From the NCBI GenBank assembly GCA_038373885.1, contig JAWZYV010013027.1, forward strand, positions 186,001-250,000: a stretch of DNA of 64,000 nucleotides, written 5' to 3'. The notes beneath the pieces are model-generated. The model did not search any database. It worked only from the letters and a program-made list of their open reading frames with translations, and had not been told where the DNA came from. The DNA comes from Cheiracanthium punctorium (taxonomy: Eukaryota; Arthropoda; Arachnida; Araneae; Cheiracanthiidae). Both the position numbers and the translations under genes were made by a program. Below are positions 37,301 to 50,344 of the stretch, in pieces (within the stretch, counting starts at the first letter, position 1; each line of letters starts with the position of its first letter).

Positions 37301-40300
37301 ATAAAGCATTAATATTACTATCCTGTATTTTTCATACAATTGTAAAAACTTCGGTAATATTATCCCAATCAATCGGAAGTCAATCTGATGTGGTTATATG
37401 AATACGAATGCATCTTTAAAAATAATCACAATTTCATTTAGCAAGATTATTTGTTTTTTTCAAAGAAACACATTAATTTATCAAACTATTTTCTTTAAAA
37501 AAACCTCTTTTTAATTTAAACATTTTTTATTGTATTTGTTACCTAACATTTTTTTAAACAAACAGTTTAGATATTTCACGTAACACAAGTCCATTCTTAA
37601 CTGGTTTGATCTTGGCTCATGTTAGCGTACATGTTACACGTTTCTAAATGGGCACTGCACCCTGAGAGCTCTTTTATTCCGTGCTGTGTTAACCCGTATT
37701 TCAAAGAAATGAAAATGGACCTTGCCTCTTTATCAAATATTTACTTAAGAAATCTTAACTGAAAAGAAGTATACGTTAAAACGAATTCTTTTCGAGATTT
37801 AGACATAGAGTACGCTATTTGTCCTGCGACATCCAAAAGCACACAAACCCAACAGGAGGTTTAATTCATTTTCCAAATCCCAATTTACACAAGGTAAGAA
37901 GGTGATAGGATAGACAAGAACGTGCAAATAATGAGTGGGGAAAGGTGGTTGATCAGTTTATAGTTTTTTAAGAATAATTTTTCTGTAAAAAAGGGTTTAA
38001 GCTTATTGTTTTTAAAATACGTTTCAGAGCTTAAAAATTACAGAAATTTGAAAAATCACACTTTTACATGCAAAAAAGCAACCAAGGTTTTTTTTTTTTT
38101 TTTTTACTATTTCACTTTACCTTGAGGTTCTTCAGTTGTCACATCTTCTGGAGACTTACATGCTTCTAGAAAATAAATAAACGAATATCAGTTTGGAATA
38201 TTATATACAATAGTAACATTGATAAACAGCAATTAAAGAATGAATCTTAAAGACATGTAAGGTTTCTTTTAAATTTGGTAACCGGTAAATGACGAAAATT
38301 TTATTGATGGAAGATCAAAATTAGCAAATTTAGTGCATAAGACGTTTTAGCGAGAATTTACACAGTCAGTAATTTATTTGAAAACGTTAATCTGTCTAAA
38401 ATATAACAGTTAAAAAAAAACTGACGAACAATTGTTTTATGAAGGCATTGAATATTTATATTCCATGTACTAATAGAATCTAAACATCAGAGGATATGAT
38501 GCATCTGCTTGATTTTAAATGTATTCATTTTTTTAGCTAGAATATTTATTTTCTATTGTGTGCGTTTTTTTTTTTTTGTTTTCAATCTGTCTTTCCTTTA
38601 AAATGTAATAAATGTATCATTAATTTTAATGAATATGCTATTTTTTTGTGAATTCAGTATATGAAAATACGGATGAAATATTCTAAAGTCTGATTTATAG
38701 CTCAAATAATAGTAGAAATTTAATTTAAACTACTTTTTCCACAAATTACAAATAGTGATAATAAGCATTTTTAGTAATCAGCTCACTTGGTGGTGTTGAA
38801 TCTTCGGTTTCAGGAGTTTCAGGTTCAGTTTCAGCTAAAGAATAAAATAAATAAATAGCAGATCAAAATGACATATAAAACTGAAAAAATTAACGAACGA
38901 CCTTGAAAAGAATTCGCGTTTTTATTTAGGAAGAGTTGGGTAAACTGTGCTTTCATTGAATATATACCTACATATCGTTTGAGATAGTCGTATTTAGTCA
39001 CTTGGAGAACACCAAGTGATTACATATATCGCAGGTACGTTTTTCTCAGCAGTTTTTTTTTTTTAGGTCTATAATGCTTGACATCATAATGCAAGCTTTA
39101 GAGCAGGGTTTCTTAAACTTGTCTTTTCCGACGAACACCCTCTCGAGAAACATTATTTTTCTGGACACCACCCTACCGTAAGCATTTACAAAGATGAACA
39201 TTTTTATTAATAGAAAGAATAGAAATATAAAATGAATAAAAATAATTTCAAAAACAGTATTTTAAAAAACGAATCATAATAGATTAAACTGATTGAAACA
39301 TTCCTTGGTAGAAAACAGAATCTTAATTTCGGGAACTATGTTGCAAAATTTTATTTTGAGGCCCGCCGGTACATTAATTTTGTTTGTGTAATTTGATTTA
39401 ATGTATTACATAAAAATGCTGTATAGATTGGAATGAAATATTTGAATGCTTTATTTATTTTAGCGACTTACGTATACGTATAGTTAATAATTATTTCTCT
39501 TTAAAATTGCTAGAATAGACTACCTTATTTGCTTTATTTGCTTTCTTAAACTACTCTTATCCAAGAGAGCTTACTATTTGAAAATTGTGAACTTTGTGTA
39601 ACACATTTTGATTTATTAATTTCACATACTTTATAGTTTGGTGCAATTGTACTTCATATTTGTCAATTTAACGTGATTCTGCATACTTTTTTGCTTTTTA
39701 GCAGGGGCATGAATGATTTTATGTTGGCGAAGATTGCCAAACTTGATGCTCAATTTTTCATTTTGTATTATTATATTTTAAAATAATTCGAATTTCGAAA
39801 TTTAAGTCAGTGTATCGGCTTCCCGGTAGTTTTTAGAATCTATGGACACTTTTGTCGAAACTCAAATCCCCACTATTTCGGGGGAGATGGATATGGCAAG
39901 CATTTTGACAGCGGCGGCAGAGAGTGTAACTTTATTTTTAGAGCAGAGAGATTCATTTAAGAAATCGCACACGTATCTCCTAAAATAATGCATGTTTCAT
40001 TTGTTTAGGGAATAACAGAGTTATGATAGATTTTTGAAGTAGAGAAAGCTATTCCACCCTCAACATTCGCATGTACAACAAAACTAACAATATAATTCAC
40101 CCTGCTCCCAATTCGCAGCATTCACGAAGAAGGAGGGGTGAGAGGATACGAAAAACAGATAATTGGCTGTAGAATGGGATGCTTGCCATTTATGAATTTG
40201 TTTAAAAAATTTCTTTTTGAGCAGTATTGCGGTGGAAGGTTATTGCTTTTAAAGTATGTTTAAAACTTAAAAATAGTAGAAATTTCAAAAATCTCACTTT

Positions 40301-43300
40301 TACAAAAATTAGAGCATATAAACCTTTTTTGCTATGACACTTTACCTGGTGTTTCGGTAACTTCCTCTTTATTCGAACATTTTCCTAGAGAATAAAGGAA
40401 TGAATTGTAGATTGGAATATGATATATGATAATAAAAAAGACAAAGAACAATTAACAAATATTAAAAGCATATAAAGTATCGTTTAAATTCGCTAACAGG
40501 TATAATTAGTATGTTTGCTAATAAGGAATTCTTATGGAGAATTTACATAGTCAGTAATTTATTTTGGGAACGCTAAACTGTCTGACATAGAATAGTTTTC
40601 ACCAAAAACTTAAAAATACTTGTTTTACGAAGACATTTATTATTATATTCTAAGTACAGATGGAACCTACTCATTAGAGGATATGTTACATCAATTTGCT
40701 TTTAAAAAAGGAATTTTTTGATTGAAAAGTATTTATTTTTAATGTTACATTTTAATCCGTCTTCCATTAAAATCTAATCAAATTATCATTGAGTTTAAAA
40801 AAACAGAGTTGCCAACTGCTCCGAAACGTAATTAACCCGTTTTTTCAAACAAATATTTGGCTTGAATTATCCCAAAATTTCGAGGTTAAACGTGTGGGCT
40901 GATTACCATTTCAAAAAAATATTTAAGAAATGTCACTGCTTACAAAAAGTGGTTAATTATGTTCCACATCAGTTGGCTACTTTGAAAAACTGTGCAATTT
41001 ATTTATGAATACATAAAATGAAAGTACTAATGAAGTAGCATGAAGTCTGATTTAGAACTCAAATAATAGGAGAAATTTAATTTAAATTTTAAACTACTTT
41101 TTCACAGATGATTGATACAGTTTCCAAACAGTATTTAGAAAGGTGAAGTATATTTAGAATATAATCCCAGTGGTATAAGGGTTAGCGCACTCTGCTGCTG
41201 TGCCCGAGGTTCGATTCAAGGGCTGAACTAAGTTGACTCCAGAACCCGTGGTCACGATGGCATGGTTGAGCTGCGTCGCTCTTCGATTTTTCCTGTCCGT
41301 TTTGTCCAAGACCTCGGTGACATACCTGATCTTCCCTGTTTATTTTTGAAACATTAATGCCAATAAAGTAACCGTCGAATTCGACGGGTTCCAGCTAGTA
41401 AATGTTAATTAATAAAGCATTAATATTACTATCCTGTATTTTTCATACAATTGTAAAAACTTCAGTAATATTATCCCAATCAATCGGAAGTCAATCTGAT
41501 GTGGTTATATCAATACGAATGCATCTTTAAAAATAATCACAATTTCATTTAGCAAGATTATTTGTTTTTTTCAAAGAAACACATTAATTTATCAAACTAT
41601 TTTCTTAAAAAAAACCTCTTTTTAATTTAAACATTTTTTATTGTATTTGTTATCTAACTTTTTTTTTAAACAAACAGTTTAGATATTTCACGTAACACAA
41701 GTCCATTCTTAACTGGTTTGATCTTGCTCATGTTAGCGTACATGTTACACGTTTCTAAATGGGCACTGCACCCTGAGAGCTTTTTTATTCCGTGCTGTGT
41801 TAACCCGTATTTCAAAGAAAGGAAAATGGACCTTGCCACTTTTCCAAATATTTACTTAAGAAATCTTAACTTAAAAAAAGCACAGGAAAAAACTAATTCT
41901 GTTCGAGATTTTCATATAGAGTAAGCTATTCGTCCCTCGACATCCACATGCGAAAAAACCCAACAGAAGGTTTAATGCATATTCCAATTCCCAATTTTCT
42001 CAAGGTAAGACGATGATAGGATGGACAAGAACGTGCAAATACTGAGTGGGGAGAGGAGGGTTGTCAATTTATAGTTTTTTAAGAAGAATTCTTTTTTCCT
42101 GGAAAAAATTTAAGCTAATTGTTTTTCAAATACGTTCCTGAGTTTAAAAATTGCAGAAATTTGAAAAATCACACTTTTACATGCAAAAAAGCAACCAAGC
42201 TTTTTTTTTTTTACTATTTTACTTTACCTTGAGGTTCTTCAGTTGTAACGTCTTCTGGAGACTTACATCCTCCTAGAAAATAAATAAACGAATATCATTT
42301 TGGAATATTATATGCAATAGTAACATTGAATCAAAGAATGAATCTTAAAGACAAGTAAGGTTTCATTTAAATTTGGTAAACGGTAAATGACGAAAATTTT
42401 ATTGATGGAAGATCAAAATTAGCAAATTTATTGACGTTGAAAATAAGACGTTTTAGCGGGAATTTACGCAGTCAGTAATTTATTTGAAAACGTTAATCTG
42501 TCTGAAATATAACAGTTAAAAAAAAACTGACGAACAATTGTTTTATGAAGGCATTTAATATTTATATTCCATGTACTAATAGAATCTACTCATCAGAGGA
42601 TATGATGTATCTGCTTGATTTTAAAAAGTATTCATTTTTTTAGCTAGAATATTTATTTTCTATTGTGTGCGTTTTTTTTTTGTTTTCAATCTGTCTTTCC
42701 TTTAAAATGTATTAAATGTATCATTAATTTTAATGAATATGCTATTTTTTTGTGAATTCAGTATATGAAAATACGGATGAAATATTCTAAAGTCTGATTT
42801 ATAGCTCAAATAATAGTAGAAATTTAATTTAAACTACTTTTTCCACAAATTACAAATAGTGATAATAAGCATTTTTAGTAATCAGCTCACTTGGTGGTGG
42901 AAATTCTAAGGTTTCAGGAGTTAAAGGTTCAGTTTCAGCTTAAGAATAAATTAAATAAATAGCAGATCAAAATGTCATATAAAACTGAAAAAATTAACGA
43001 ACAACCTTGAAAAGAATTCGCGTTTTTATTTAGGAAGAGTTGGGTAAACTGAGCTTTCATTCAATATATACCTACATGTCGTTTGAGTTAGTCGTATTTA
43101 TTCACTTGGAGAACACTAAGTGATTACATATTTCGCAGGTACGTTTTTCTCAGCAGTTTTTTTTTTTTTTTTAGGTCTATAATGCTTGATATCATAATGC
43201 AAGCTTTAGAGCTGGGTTTCTTAAACTTGTCTTTTCCGACGAACACCCTCTCGAGGAACATAATTTTTCTGGACACAACCCTACCGTAAGCATTTACAAA

Positions 43301-46300
43301 GATGAACATTTTTATTAATAGAAAGAATAGAAATATAAAATGAATAAAAATAATTTCAAAAACAATATTTTAAAAAACGAATCATAATAGATTAAACTGA
43401 TTGATACATTCCTTGGTAGAAAACAGAATCTTAATTTCGGGAACTATGTTGCAAAATTTTATTTTGAGGCCCGCCGGTACATTAATTTTGTTTCTGTACT
43501 TTGATTTTATGTATTACATAAAAATTCTGTATAGATTGGAATGAAATGTTTGAATGCTTTATTTATTTTAGCGACTTACGTATACGTATAGTTAATAATT
43601 ATTTCTCTTTAAGATTGCTAGAAAAGACTACTTTATTTGCTTGCTAAAAATTCCGGAACAACTAGGATATCTTTCCACCAATGGCGACTTTTCATTATTT
43701 GGTAATTTACACATGCTCACAATCGGTAACCATTGCTCAGATCTGGTTTCCATGAAAACAGTTATCCATTTACTCAAATACATAATCCTTTCCAGATTTG
43801 CGTATTTATCAAAACGAAATATTTCATCTCGTCGGCCTGGCAAATATCCAAGATGAACTAGTTATAATGGCATAGTTAAGGCCGAAAAAATATTTCTACC
43901 AGGTTAGGTGTGGCAAATAACCAAGCTTAATCTAATTGTCATTATCATAATCAGCATTTGAATTATTTTTCATTCTCAAGATACTGGATGCTAACATTTT
44001 GGAACACGCGCGGTTCAGATTCACCCTGCTTGCAGAGTTAGCCTTTTGTCACATCGAAGCAGAAAGGAAAATAACGCTGTTTAAATCAGCTACAATTAGT
44101 TATTCTATATTGGTAAAACGGATAATCGGAAATTTTAAACTACTCTTATCCAAGAGAGCTTGCTATTTGAAAATTGTGAACTTTGTGTAATTTTGATTTA
44201 TTTATTTCACATACTTTTTAGTGTGGTGCAAATGTACTTCATATTTGTCAATTTAACGTGATTCTGCATACTTTTTTGCAGAATCAAAATTTTTTGCAGA
44301 ATCATTCATGCCCCTGCTAAAAAGCAGGGGCATGAATGATTTTATGTTGGCGAAGATTGCCAAACTTGATGCCAGCATGATGCTCAATTTTTCATTTTGT
44401 ATTATTATCTTTTAAAATATTTCGAATTTCGAAATTTAAGTCAGTGGATCGGCTTCCCGGTAGTTTTTAGTATCTGTGGGCACTTTTGTCGAAACTCAAA
44501 TCCCCACTATTTCGGGGGAGATGGGTATGGCAAGCATTTTGACAGCGGCGGCAGAGAGTGTAACTTTATTTTTAGAGCAGAGAGATTCATTTAAGAAATC
44601 GCACACGTATCTCCTAAAATAATGCATGTTTCATTTGTTTAGGGAATAACAGAGTTATGATAGATTTTTGAAGTAGAGAAAGCTATTCCACCCTCAACAT
44701 TCGCATGTACAACAAAACTAACAATATAATTCACTCTGCTCCCAATTCGCAGCATTCACGAAGAAGGAGGGGTGAGAGGATACGGAAAACAGATAATTGG
44801 CTGTAGGATAGGGTGCTTGCCATTTATGAATTTGTTTAAAAAATTTCTTTTTGAGCAGTATTGCGGTGGAAGGTTATTGCTTTTAAAGTTTGTTTAAAAC
44901 TTAAAAATAGTAGAAATTTCAAAAATCTCACTTATACAAAAATTAGAGCATATAAACGTTTTTTGCTATGACACTTTACCTGGTGTTTCGGTAACTTCCT
45001 CTTTATTCGAACATTTTCCTAGAGAATAAAGGAATGAATTGCAGTTTGGAATATGATATATGATAATAACAACGACAAAGAGCAATTAACAAATATTAAA
45101 AGCATATAAAGTATCGTTTAAATTCGCTAACAGGTATAATTAGTATGTTTGCTAATAAGGAATTCTTATGGAGAATTTATATAGTCAGTAATTTATTTCG
45201 GAACGCTAAACTCTCTGACATAGAATAGTTTTTACCAAAAACTTACAAATACTTGTTTTACGAAGTCATTTAATATTATATTCTAAGTACTGATAGAACC
45301 TACTCATTAGAGGAAATGAGACATTAATTTGCTTTTTAAAAAGGAATTTTTTAATTGAAAAGTATTTATTTTTAATGTTACATTTTAATCCGTCTTTCCA
45401 TTAAAATCTAATCAATTTATCATTGAGTTTAAAAAAACAGAGTTGCCAACTGCTCAAATTTAATTAACCCCCTTTTTTTAAAAAACAGAAATGTTTGGCT
45501 TGAATTATCCCAAAATTTCGTGGTTAAACGTGCGGGCTGATTGCCAATTAAAAAATATATTTAAGAAATATCACTGTTTACAAAAAGTGGTTAATTATGT
45601 TCCGGACAGTTGGCAACTCTGAAAAACTACGCGATTTATTTATGAATTCATTAAATAAAAATACTGATGAAGTAGCGTGAAGTCTGATTTAGAGCTCAAA
45701 TAATAGTAGAAATTTAATTTAAACATTTAAAGTACTTTTTCACAAATGATCGATACATTTTCCAAACAGTATTTAGAAAAGTGAAGTATATTTAGAATAT
45801 AATCCAAGTGGTATAACGGTTAGCGCATTCTGCTAATGTGCCCGAGGTTCGATTCCCGGACTGAACGAAGTTGAATCAGAATTTCATCCCTTGAGTGGGT
45901 CGATAAAATGATTAACAAGTTTGCTTGGTAGTTTAAAACTGGGAGCTTCGCGTCGGGCTGACCAGGTGGCCTAGGCATATATTCTTTCACACTCCAGAAA
46001 CCGTTGTCGCGTTGTCGTGTTTGAACAGCGTCGCTCTTCGATTTTTCCTGTCCGTTCTGTCCGAGGTAGAGATGGCCAATGATTCGATGAGTCGAATCAG
46101 TGATTCGACTCATCGAATCATTGGCCGAGTGCGTTTGGTCCAGCGCGGTCGACCAAACGCGCATTGGTCTAGCGCGTCGAGCGCGTTTTTATTGGTCGGT
46201 TATTGGTTAATCATGGTCGGTTATTGGTGTTATTGGTTAATCATTGGTCGAGCGCGTTTTTATTGATTCTCGACCCCCCCCTAGACTCAACACCCGACCG

Positions 46301-48912
46301 ATACTTAAAATTTCGAATGCTTTGACACCAAACTTAACCTTTTAATCTTACAGGCCCAGGGGGTCATAAGAAGCTCCCCTATATTTTCAATTTGGGCATT
46401 TTAAACACTAGCCTCCTCCGGTGGCATCTCCAAAGTCCGGAAACCATCCCAGAGCCAATTTCCACATGTTTGCAGTCCTTTTAAGCCTCAATCATGGTTA
46501 ATTAGTCTAATTACCATAATTAATTAACGTATATCTTGGAAACTATCCATCGGAGTGCGTTTTTATTGATTCTCGACCCCCCCTTAGGGACCCCCATCGT
46601 TGCATAAAATTACGAATGCTTTGCCACCAAACTTAACCTTGTAATCTTACAGGCCCAGGGGGTCATACGAAGCTCCCCTGTATTTTCATTGCGGTCAGTT
46701 TAAACACTAGTTTTACTCGAGCAAGGAGAAGAGATGCTAGCTGCCCGAGAACTCAGCGGAGAAGAAACCCGATGAATGGGTGAAGGGTGTTTAAATAGTA
46801 CGGCTTTCGGCGCAGAGAGAGGGAAAATTTCTTTAGTTGTTTTATTGATTCAAGATTCAAATCACTGATTCGAATCATCGAAGTAGTGAGTGAGTTGAGA
46901 TTCGAATCAGTAAAATGAGTCGAACCGCCCATCTCTAGTCCAAGACCTCGGTGACATTCCTGATCTTCCCTATTTATTTTTGAAACATTACTGCCAATAA
47001 AGTGAGCGTTGTATTCGACGGGTTCCAGCTACTTAATGTTAATTAATAAAGCATTAATATTACTATCCTGTATTTTTATACAAATTTAACAACTTCGGTA
47101 ATATTATCGCAATCAATCAGAAGTCAATCTGATGTGGTTTTAGGAATAGGAATGCATCATTAAAAATAATTACAATATCATTTAGCAATATTATTTGTTT
47201 CTTTCAAAGAAGTATATTAATTTATCAAACTATTTTCTTTAAAAAAAACCTCTTTTTAATTTAAACAATGTGTTTGTAATCTAACTTATTTTTTAATTAA
47301 ATAGTTTAGATATTTAAAGTAACAAAAGGCCATTCTCAACTAGTGTGATCTTGGATCATGTTAGCGTACATGTTACACGTTTCTAAATGGGCACTGCACC
47401 CTGAGAGCTTTTTTATTCCGTGCTGTGTTAACCCGTATTTCAAAGAAAGGAAAATGGACCTTGCCACTTTTCCAAATATTTACTTAAGAAATCTTAACTT
47501 AAAAAAAGCACAGGAAAAAACTAATTCTGTTCGAGATTTTCATATAGAGTAAGCTATTCGTCCCTCGACATCCACATGCGAAAAAACCCAACAGAAGGTT
47601 TAATGCATATTCCAATTCCCAATTTTCTCAAGGTAAGACGATGATAGGATGGACAAGAACGTGCAAATACTGAGTGGGGAGAGGAGGGTTGTCAATTTAT
47701 AGTTTTTTAAGAAGAATTCTTTTTTCCTGGAAAAAATTTAAGCTAATTGTTTTTCAAATACGTTCCTGAGTTTAAAAATTGCAGAAATTTGAAAAATCAC
47801 ACTTTTACATGCAAAAAAGCAACCAAGCTTTTTTTTTTACTATTTTACTTTACCTTGAGGTTCTTCAGTTGTAACGTCTTCTGGAGACTTACATCCTCCT
47901 AGAAAATAAATAAACGAATATCATTTTGGAATATTATATGCAATAGTAACATTGAATTAAAGAATGAATCTTAAAGACATGTAAGATTTCGTTTAAATTT
48001 GGTAACCGGTAAATGACGAAAATTTTATTGATGGAAGATCAAAATTAGGAAATTTACTACATAAGATGTTTTATCGAGAATTTACACAGTCAGTAATTTA
48101 TTTGAAAATGTTAAACTGTCTGAAATAGAACAGTTAACAAAACTGACGAACAATTGTTTTATGAAGATATTCAATATTTCTATTCCATGTACTAATAGAA
48201 TCTATTCATCAGACGATATGATGTATCTGTTTGATTTTAAAAAGATTCATTTTTTGAGCTAACATATTTATTTTTTATTGTGTGCGTTTGCTTTTATTTT
48301 AATCTGTCTTTCCTTTAAAATGTATTAACAGTCGTATTCACGAAACGGATAGTAACCGCCTGGTCATGAAACTAACGTTTAACCATTACTTGCTGGTAAC
48401 ACACCGGTAACCTCAGAACGGTATTCACCAACTATTTAAAACCATTGGTTTCCTGACCAACGTTTGACCACCGATTAACTTGTACTTGTGCATTCTGCTT
48501 TGTAAGCTCGTCTGTGATTGGCTTAGGGCACTGGCTATCCAACCAGCTGATTGCCGACCCTTGACCCCCCCCCTCTTCGCGAGCGCTCCAAAATAGTTGA
48601 AAATGAGCAGGAATGTAATGTGTTTTCATGTATTTTTATAATCACAAATGCTTCAATTATTTATTTCGGAGATTTCTGCTGACTTTTTTGCAATTAATAA
48701 CTGATATTTTATTTATATACACCTATGAATTTAAAAGATATATTGATTTTAAAAGATAATAGTTTTTAAAGGTATTCGAAGGTTTTCTATTTCTATTTTT
48801 TAATGTATCTGAAAGTCAAAAACAATACGATTGTTTAAAAATTTTTTTAATACATACTTAAGAGCTTACTCTGGGGATATTTTATTTGTTTTACTGTAGG
48901 AGATGGTATGTT

Positions 48913-48945
<33 letters not shown>

Positions 48946-50307
48946 GAGTATCAATAATTAAAATTGCAAATGCATAAGAAATCAAATATTTTTACAATGT
49001 TTTATTACAATTGTAAAGATTCTAATGTTGAAAACCACTGGTGACCATACTTTAATCACAAAAATATGAATCATAGAGCAGCTCTGCCAATACTTTGTAA
49101 TTTTATACAATAAAGAGTAAATATATACGTGAATATTAAAATGTAATTGTGTTGAAATGGTTCTTGCTGGGCCTTAAATAATGATTTATGAGGTAGCCAT
49201 TACTCAATTTTTAACTGAAGTTGTGAACTAGGCTTCCTCTTGATTTTTCATATCAAGGACTAGAAATTTTTGGACACCCCCCCCCAAAAAAAAAAAGGAA
49301 TTGCAGGTATCTATTCGAAATTGCAAGTTCTTTCCCACAATAAAGACACACTTTAATCACTCTGTAGTCAGACATTTAAATAACACTTTTTTTTTTCTTT
49401 TTTTTTTTGCATGTGATTAATTTTTGAGTAATAACTTAGCACGAAGTGTACAACTTATTTAAATAAAGCCGGAACGGGGAAAAAGAGTATTCAATTTAAA
49501 TATTAATAGTGAATAATGCCTCTGATGTATTTTTATTAATGGGATAATGCAAAAATCAAGAATTATGTTAGTTATTTTATCGGATGTATGTAAATAAATA
49601 TTTAATACTATAAGTTTAAAACAGACTCTGTTAAAATTCACATTTTCTTCCCTCTTGAAACAGATACAACAAATGTCAATGAATTTTTGTCTCAAAGCTA
49701 CATTGTTCTTGCTTTTGTAAAGTCGTAGGCAAATAAAAATTGGGACGAGGTGGGTAAGGGGGGGGATATGTAGCGCTGAATTTTTTTTTACCTATAGTTG
49801 AACTGCAGAATCAATGCAAATAAAAAAAACTTCTAATTTCATTGACTAAAATTTCGGGGGGAGGGTGGGAAATCCTACCCTCATGATCTCCCTTCCGCGG
49901 GGGTTACGGCCTTGTGTTTTTGGTAATACTTAATACTACGCTAATATGATACGACTAATACTAATTAAAGAAACCTGTTCCAGCCCAGCTAACCCCTGCT
50001 AATTCACATGGCTTTCTCTATTAAATTTTGCAATGCTCTTGCTGGGAAAAAAATAAAAAAATTAATTAATTAATAGAATTAAAATTAGTCCTTTTTTCTG
50101 ACAGGATTGGGATCATTATTGATTTTGATGGTATTGTAGTATAATGTCGAATTTATACACCTAATTAAAATGGTTAAGTACTTCATCCCAGAGGGCCTTA
50201 CTTTCTTCTAAGAAAGTAAGGAAAGTAATCTTTTTATTTCTAAATAAAAAGATCATATTTTTGGAAATTTAGTATTAATTTTAAATATAATATTTTCACC
50301 GCTTCAA

Positions 50308-50344
<37 letters not shown>

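Larger units (their letters stand above)
34661..38894 (-). repeat. Tandem unit 1 (~4.23 kb), carries exons E1, K1, A1
   Basis: Begins with GAACGACCTTGAAAAGAATT on the plus strand, the word that begins every unit (34661, 38895, 42999 variant, 51484, 56050). In plus order it holds E1, a SINE, K1 and A1. It lacks a ~490-bp segment present in units 3 and 4, and unit 2 shares the deletion. Confidence 0.85.
38895..42998 (-). repeat. Tandem unit 2 (~4.10 kb), carries exons E2, K2, A2
   Basis: Colinear with unit 1 and a few percent diverged. It shares the ~490-bp deletion of unit 1. Its K2 part (about 41690-42300) is instead almost identical to unit 3. Confidence 0.85.

Noticed and set aside
45820..46164. 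114-codon minus frame and the opposing plus frame
   Set aside because: It crosses the SINE/hAT junction and reads the hAT palindrome. Not a gene.
41718..47552. Identical frames of 64-68 codons at 41718-41924 and 47358-47552
   Set aside because: Plus-strand frames in intron sequence of units 2 and 3. Identity is explained by the recent block duplication; units 1 and 4 do not keep the frame.
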